64,000 nt of DNA, taken from positions 310,001 to 374,000 of the forward strand of contig NZ_JACWZZ010000004.1 in the NCBI RefSeq assembly GCF_014698995.1, written 5' to 3'. The position numbers were made by a program, and so were the translations under genes. Below the pieces are notes generated by a model, which saw only the letters and a list, made by a program, of their open reading frames with translations, searched no databases and had not been told where the DNA came from. This document shows, in pieces, positions 60,095 to 64,000 of this stretch. How positions within the stretch are numbered: the stretch's first letter is position 1; every line of letters begins with the position of its first letter. The DNA comes from Hymenobacter duratus. Lineage in GTDB: Bacteria > Bacteroidota > Bacteroidia > Cytophagales > Hymenobacteraceae.

Positions 60095-60293
60095 TCCGAA
60101 GCTGTGTGCGTCATCTCGTCGGGGAGACTGCGAAGGCGAGTGGCATTCCGGGCGTCTCACCACTATTTCTGCTGCTGCACGCAGCGCACCGTCTCATGCC
60201 CTGCCCCCTACGGCAGCTCTTCCGATAACAGGTTAAACACAGAAACAGGAGCGTCATGGCAGGCGTGGGAAGAGCTGACAGCCCCCCCGCCGG
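60095..60293. other. Spacer between the P-type ATPase stop and array R3
   Basis: No gene or clear terminator. A 10-bp inverted repeat (CAGCTCTTCC near 60213 and GGAAGAGCTG near 60269) is present, widely spaced and of doubtful meaning. Confidence 0.35.
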
Positions 60294-62783
60294 TCATCCG
60301 GCAGTCCGCCGCAGGGCTTTGTACCCTTCTATCCAGCCAGCCCCCACCAGCGCGGCCAGCGCGCACCAGCCCAGCGCGGCCAGCGGCACCGGCGCGAAAC
60401 CAAACAGCCGCTGCGCCGCCGGCAAAAGCAGCGTCGTCAAAAGCAGGGCCAGCGTCAGGCCCAGCATCAGCCACAGAATGCGGTTGGGCACGCGTAGCGT
60501 CTGGAAGACGGACTGTGTAAACGAGCGGTTGACCAGCGTCAGAAACAGGTTGCTGAACACCAGCGTGGCAAACGTGAGCGTACGCACCACCGGCACGGGC
60601 GCCCCCTGCCGCATCGCAACGTAGTACACGCCCAGCACCGCCGCCGCAATACCCAGCCCCTGCACCAGACTGCGGCCCAGCTCGGCGCGGCCCAGAAAGG
60701 TGGCCGTGAGCGGGCGCGGCGGCTGGCGCATCTGGCCGGCTTCGGCCGGCTCGTTTTCGAAGGCAATGGAGCAGGTCGGGCCCATCACCAGCTCCAGAAA
60801 GATGATGTGCACGGGCGCAAACAGATTCGCCAGCGGCCAGCCGGCCAGCAGCGGCACGGCCACGGTCAGCACAATCGGGATATGAATGGAAACGACGTAG
60901 AACACTGCCTTCTTGAAGTTCTGGTAGATGCGCCGGCCCTGGGCAATGGCCGTCACCATGCCGGCCAGGTCATCCTCAACCAGCACCAGCGAAGCCGCCC
61001 GCCGGGCCACTTCGGTGCCCCGCCGGCCCATGGCCACCCCAATGTGGGCCGCCTTGAGGGCGGGCCCGTCGTTGACCCCGTCGCCGGTCATGGCTACCAC
61101 TTCGCCGGTGGCTTTGAGGGCTTCCACTACTTTCAGCTTGGCCTCCGGAAACATACGGGCAAAAACCGCCGTGCCGGGTGCCTGCTGCTGCAAAGCCGCT
61201 TCGGACAGCGCCATCACCTGCTGCCCGGTCAGCAGCGTATCGGCGCCCGGCAGCCCCACCTGGCGCGCAATGGCCTGGGCCGTTTCGGGAAAGTCGCCGG
61301 TTATCATCTTCACTTTGATACCGGCGGCGAGGAAATCCTGAATCACGGCCGCCGCGTTGGCCTTGGGCGGGTTTTCGAGGGCCACCAGCCCCAGAAACTC
61401 CCAGGCAAAATCGTCCTGCTCGGCCGGAAATCCGGCACCGGCCGCCGCCGCCCGGGCCACGCCCAGCACCCGGTAGCCCTGCCCCGACAGCTCCTGCGCC
61501 ACCCGCCGGATTTCGGCCGCTACGGCCGGGAGCGGGCGGCACACGGCCAGTATATGCTCTACGGCGCCTTTGCCGGCTACCAGCGTTGCGCCGTTTACCT
61601 GGCGCACATGCGTCATCATGGGCGGGGTGCCGCCCAGCGAGTACTCGTGCAGCATGGGCGCGGGGCTGGCGGCACCGGCCGGATCGGCGGTGGCATAGGC
61701 GTCCACAATGGCCTTCTCCATGGCATCAAAGGGCTCGGTTTCGCTGGCCCAGCGGGCGTAGGCCAGTACCGAGGCAGCAGTGGGCGCGAGCGGGCCGGGC
61801 ACCGGCACCAGGCGGGCAGCGGCTCCGTCATACAGTTGGCGCACGCGCATACTCTCCTGGGTCAGCGTACCGGTTTTGTCGGCGCAGATGACGGTGGCCG
61901 ACCCCAGGCTTTCCACCGTCTGGGGTTGCTTGGTAAGCACGCCCAGCCGGCTCAGGCGGGCCGCGCCCAGGGCCATAAAGCTGCTGAATGCTACCGGAAT
62001 TTCCTCGGGCAGAATGGACATGGCCAGCGTAAGCCCGAAGAGCAGCGCCGTCACCCAGTTGCCGGAGTGAGCATAGTTGATACCCCAGACCAGGGCAAAA
62101 GCGCCCGCTCCTACCCAGGCCATGCGCAGCACAAACCGGCTGACCTGAAGCTGCAGGGGCGTTTTTTCGGTGACGATGCCCTCCATACTCTGCCCGATAC
62201 GACCAAGCTTGGTAGTCGCACCCACGGCCGTAACCGTCAGCCAGGCGCTACCGGAAGCGGTGCTGGTGCCCGCAAAAACCGGGTCGCCCACGGCCTTGGT
62301 CACCGCCACGGCCTCCCCCGTCAGGATGGCCTCGTCCACCGAGAAGTCGTTCGGTTCTGTTACCGTGCCATCGGCGGGAAGGCGGCTGCCTTCGGCCACC
62401 AGCACGGCATCCCCCACCACCAGGTCCTCCACCGGCACCGGACCCACCACGCCATTGCGGCGCACCTGGGCGCGCGGCTGCGTCAGCTGACGCAGGGCGC
62501 TCAGGGCCCGGTCGCTGCGGATTTCCTGGTATACCGAGATGCCCGCCACCGCCAGCAACGCCACGCCCAGCGTCATGGCCTCGGCACCTTCGCCCAGCGC
62601 ACTATACACGGCACAGGCCGCCAGCAGCAGCAGAAACATGGGCTCGGTTACTACTTCCCGCAACGTAGCCAGCAGCCCGGAATGAGCAGCGGCCGTCAGT
62701 ACGTTGCGGCCGTGGGCAGCGCGGGAAGCAGCTACGGCCTCATCAGTCAGACCGGGCGCGGGAGCATCAGGAAGCAGCGGCAT
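60294..62783 (-). CDS. Cation-translocating P-type ATPase
   Basis: An 829-residue P2-like transporter. The N-terminal cation-ATPase segment (LTDEAVAASRAAHGRN) is followed by the actuator with ILTGEAVAVTKAVGDPVFAG (TGE). The membrane motif SILPEEIPVAFSSFMALGAA precedes the phosphorylation site CADKTGTLTQES. MITGDFPETAQAIARQVGLP and MTGDGVNDGPALKAAHIGVA form the P-domain hinge, and four C-terminal helices follow. Overall it resembles Ca2+/Mn2+-type P2A pumps, but PEEIP replaces the PEGLP that is usual in helix 4, so the ion is uncertain. The ATG at 62783 is chosen over upstream codons in poorly conserved sequence. Confidence 0.9.
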   Translation of the reverse strand: MPLLPDAPAPGLTDEAVAASRAAHGRNVLTAAAHSGLLATLREVVTEPMFLLLLAACAVYSALGEGAEAMTLGVALLAVAGISVYQEIRSDRALSALRQLTQPRAQVRRNGVVGPVPVEDLVVGDAVLVAEGSRLPADGTVTEPNDFSVDEAILTGEAVAVTKAVGDPVFAGTSTASGSAWLTVTAVGATTKLGRIGQSMEGIVTEKTPLQLQVSRFVLRMAWVGAGAFALVWGINYAHSGNWVTALLFGLTLAMSILPEEIPVAFSSFMALGAARLSRLGVLTKQPQTVESLGSATVICADKTGTLTQESMRVRQLYDGAAARLVPVPGPLAPTAASVLAYARWASETEPFDAMEKAIVDAYATADPAGAASPAPMLHEYSLGGTPPMMTHVRQVNGATLVAGKGAVEHILAVCRPLPAVAAEIRRVAQELSGQGYRVLGVARAAAAGAGFPAEQDDFAWEFLGLVALENPPKANAAAVIQDFLAAGIKVKMITGDFPETAQAIARQVGLPGADTLLTGQQVMALSEAALQQQAPGTAVFARMFPEAKLKVVEALKATGEVVAMTGDGVNDGPALKAAHIGVAMGRRGTEVARRAASLVLVEDDLAGMVTAIAQGRRIYQNFKKAVFYVVSIHIPIVLTVAVPLLAGWPLANLFAPVHIIFLELVMGPTCSIAFENEPAEAGQMRQPPRPLTATFLGRAELGRSLVQGLGIAAAVLGVYYVAMRQGAPVPVVRTLTFATLVFSNLFLTLVNRSFTQSVFQTLRVPNRILWLMLGLTLALLLTTLLLPAAQRLFGFAPVPLAALGWCALAALVGAGWIEGYKALRRTAG

Positions 62784-62897
62784 AGGCAGGCACGATGGGT
62801 AGCGGTGAGGAAACGGCAACGCCCTGGGCCGGACTTCGCCGCCCGTGTTGACGAGCATAAGGTACACCGTTATGGGCAGCTTGGCAGGGCCTGTACG

Positions 62898-62938
62898 CAA
62901 AAAACGGAATGCACCCTTCTGGGCGCATTCCGTTTTGC
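62898..62938 (-). terminator. Terminator of the catalase gene
   Basis: ACGGAATGC and GCATTCCGT pair around about 12 nt, flanked by A6 and T4. The minus strand ends in TTTTTT. Confidence 0.8.
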
Positions 62939-62956
62939 CGCGCATCTGCGCTGAAA

Positions 62957-64000
62957 CTATACTTTGGGCTCCGAGCTGAGCTCCCGCTCCCAGAAGCGGC
63001 CGGTGGTCAGGTCCTGGATAAACTGCTTCGGACTGTTGCCCACGCTCACGCCGGGGCCGCCGGGCAGGGCTTCGGCACCAGCATAGGCGGCGGCTTTCAG
63101 CAGGGCTTCTCCTTCGGCGGCCGCGCCAACCGGCTTGCAGTGGCGGTAGGCCTCGTTGATGAACTGCACCGCGTCGGGCTGCTGCCGGAGCGTCTGCACG
63201 CTTTTCTCGCCGCCCGCCACGTACACGCCATCAAACAGCACCGAGGCAGTGGTTTGCAGGCTGAAGTCGATGCGCAGGGCCTCGCCGCCGTTTACTTTCA
63301 GCATGGCCAGGTGCGGGGCTACTAGCTTGGCCGTGGCGCCACCGGCTTCCAGCGCCTTTTTCAGGGCCGAAATGCTGGCGGCATCTGCCCCGTCGGCGGC
63401 CAGCACGGCTACCATCTTGGTTTTGATGTCCTTTTTGGCATTCACCGGGCTGAACTCAATGCTGAGCGCCGCCGACTTTCCTTCCTTACCGGTAGCGGGC
63501 TTCGATTGGTGCGCGGCCACGTCGGCATCGGCTCCCACGATGTAGTTGAGCTGCACGCCTTCGGCCGAAGGAACCTCCAGACCCAGGCCTTTGGCAACGC
63601 GCTGCGCCAGCTCGTCGGCCACCAGCCCCAGATGAATCAGCATGCGCTTCCGCACCGATTCCTCTTCCACTTTGCCCAGCTCGAAGCGCAGCGCTTTTAC
63701 GATGTGCGCCTTTTCCCAGTCGGCCTGGCTGTTCCAGAACAGGCGGGCCTGGCTATAGTGGTCGACGAAGCTCTTGCTGCGGGCACGCACCTTGTTGCCG
63801 TCCACGCGCTCCTCGTAGCTGCTGAAGCCGCCTTCGCTCTGCTTGGCCTGCTTGGGCGTATTGTCGTTGAGCAGGTTGGGCGAGTAGCTGGTTTTGCCCA
63901 CGTTCATCTGCTGGCGCATGTGGCCGTCGCGCTGGTTGTTGTGGATGGGCGCCACCGAGCGGTTAATCGGAATTTCGTGGAAGTTGGGGCCGCCCAGGCG
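62957..64000 (-). CDS. katE: Large-subunit catalase HPII (C-terminal part, 5' partial)
   Basis: The reading frame is open to the right window edge: 347 residues are present and the start is outside. The first visible part is GGPNFHEIPINRSVAPIHNN followed by QRDGHMRQQ, a conserved clade-2 catalase segment. The C-terminal 170 residues (KMVAVLAADGADAASISALK, AKLVAPHLAMLKVNGGEALR, VLFDGVYVAGGEKS) form the flavodoxin/DJ-1-like domain found only in large HPII-type catalases. The enzyme decomposes hydrogen peroxide with a haem d or b. The haem-binding core lies outside the window. Confidence 0.93.
   Translation of the reverse strand, partial: RLGGPNFHEIPINRSVAPIHNNQRDGHMRQQMNVGKTSYSPNLLNDNTPKQAKQSEGGFSSYEERVDGNKVRARSKSFVDHYSQARLFWNSQADWEKAHIVKALRFELGKVEEESVRKRMLIHLGLVADELAQRVAKGLGLEVPSAEGVQLNYIVGADADVAAHQSKPATGKEGKSAALSIEFSPVNAKKDIKTKMVAVLAADGADAASISALKKALEAGGATAKLVAPHLAMLKVNGGEALRIDFSLQTTASVLFDGVYVAGGEKSVQTLRQQPDAVQFINEAYRHCKPVGAAAEGEALLKAAAYAGAEALPGGPGVSVGNSPKQFIQDLTTGRFWERELSSEPKV

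Noticed and set aside
59951..60520. 189-codon plus-strand frame through R3
   Set aside because: It runs out of the array into sequence antisense to the P-type ATPase and has no family resemblance.
60807..62954. 715-codon frame antisense to the P-type ATPase
   Set aside because: A His/Gly/Arg-rich antisense translation; the ATPase carries DKTGTLT and all other motifs on the minus strand.

Overview
The window is a GC-rich chromosomal segment of a Bacteroidota bacterium, most likely Hymenobacter or a close relative in the Hymenobacteraceae. The evidence is gene content (a PorE-like type IX secretion (T9SS) component, a T9SS C-terminal sorting domain, a DUF3494 ice-binding protein, DUF4199, fused isobutyryl-CoA mutase IcmF, a 56-residue lmo0937-type membrane peptide), lipoboxes on many small proteins, and promoters of the Bacteroidota form TAnnTTTG (or TACCTTCG) in place of the sigma-70 TATAAT box. 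No rRNA, tRNA, CRISPR array, integrase, transposase or prophage gene was recognised.

Layout. 1-6.1 kb: the C-terminal half of a large envelope protein that stops where its barrel should begin, topoisomerase IB, an M48 protease, an App1-like phosphatase, a SnoaL-like lipoprotein and mtgA. 6.2-16.2 kb: a Lon-substrate-domain protein, a phosphoesterase, a lipid kinase, a second M48 protease, an L,D-transpeptidase-like protein, the first of three paralogous small secreted helical proteins, DUF4199, an ABC-F ATPase, a beta-barrel protein and the lmo0937-type peptide. 16.5-27.2 kb: housekeeping metabolism (3-hydroxyacyl-CoA dehydrogenase, msrA, dapD, fabH, a DtxR-type regulator, mnmE, citrate synthase), then the other two small helical paralogues. 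27.4-35.2 kb: PorE-like protein, queE, folD, a small unannotated protein, lepA, and a DUF336/formaldehyde-dehydrogenase pair behind an operator-like inverted repeat.

35.3-43.5 kb is more accessory: a membrane protein, a 21-bp tandem array, a lipoprotein gene broken by an amber codon, icmF, an AT-rich membrane protein, a MITE-like palindromic element, a gene flanked by 38-bp direct repeats, and a helical protein gene with a second 21-bp array upstream. 43.5-53.7 kb: a lipoprotein penicillin-binding protein, an OmpA-like protein, an esterase, an FKBP isomerase, a KUP potassium transporter and a subtilisin-like protease. 53.7-60.1 kb: an AraC-type regulator, an ice-binding T9SS cargo protein and a small PID-CTERM-like protein lie between the subtilase and a 137-bp copy of its 3' end. 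Two frameshifted genes and a third 21-bp array follow. 60.3-64 kb: a P-type cation ATPase and the C-terminal part of a large catalase.

Most unusual signal. Three non-coding arrays (36274-36483, 43171-43412, 59885-60094) each repeat with a period of exactly 21 bp, two turns of B-DNA, but each has its own degenerate consensus. Two of them lie directly upstream, on the minus strand, of genes that appear to encode the same family of alpha-helical proteins (42397-43071 and the frameshifted 58626-59612). This pairing is the best candidate for an undescribed system here. A second recurring feature is intergenic terminators extended into very long perfect palindromes (39, 32, 23, 22 and 19 bp arms).
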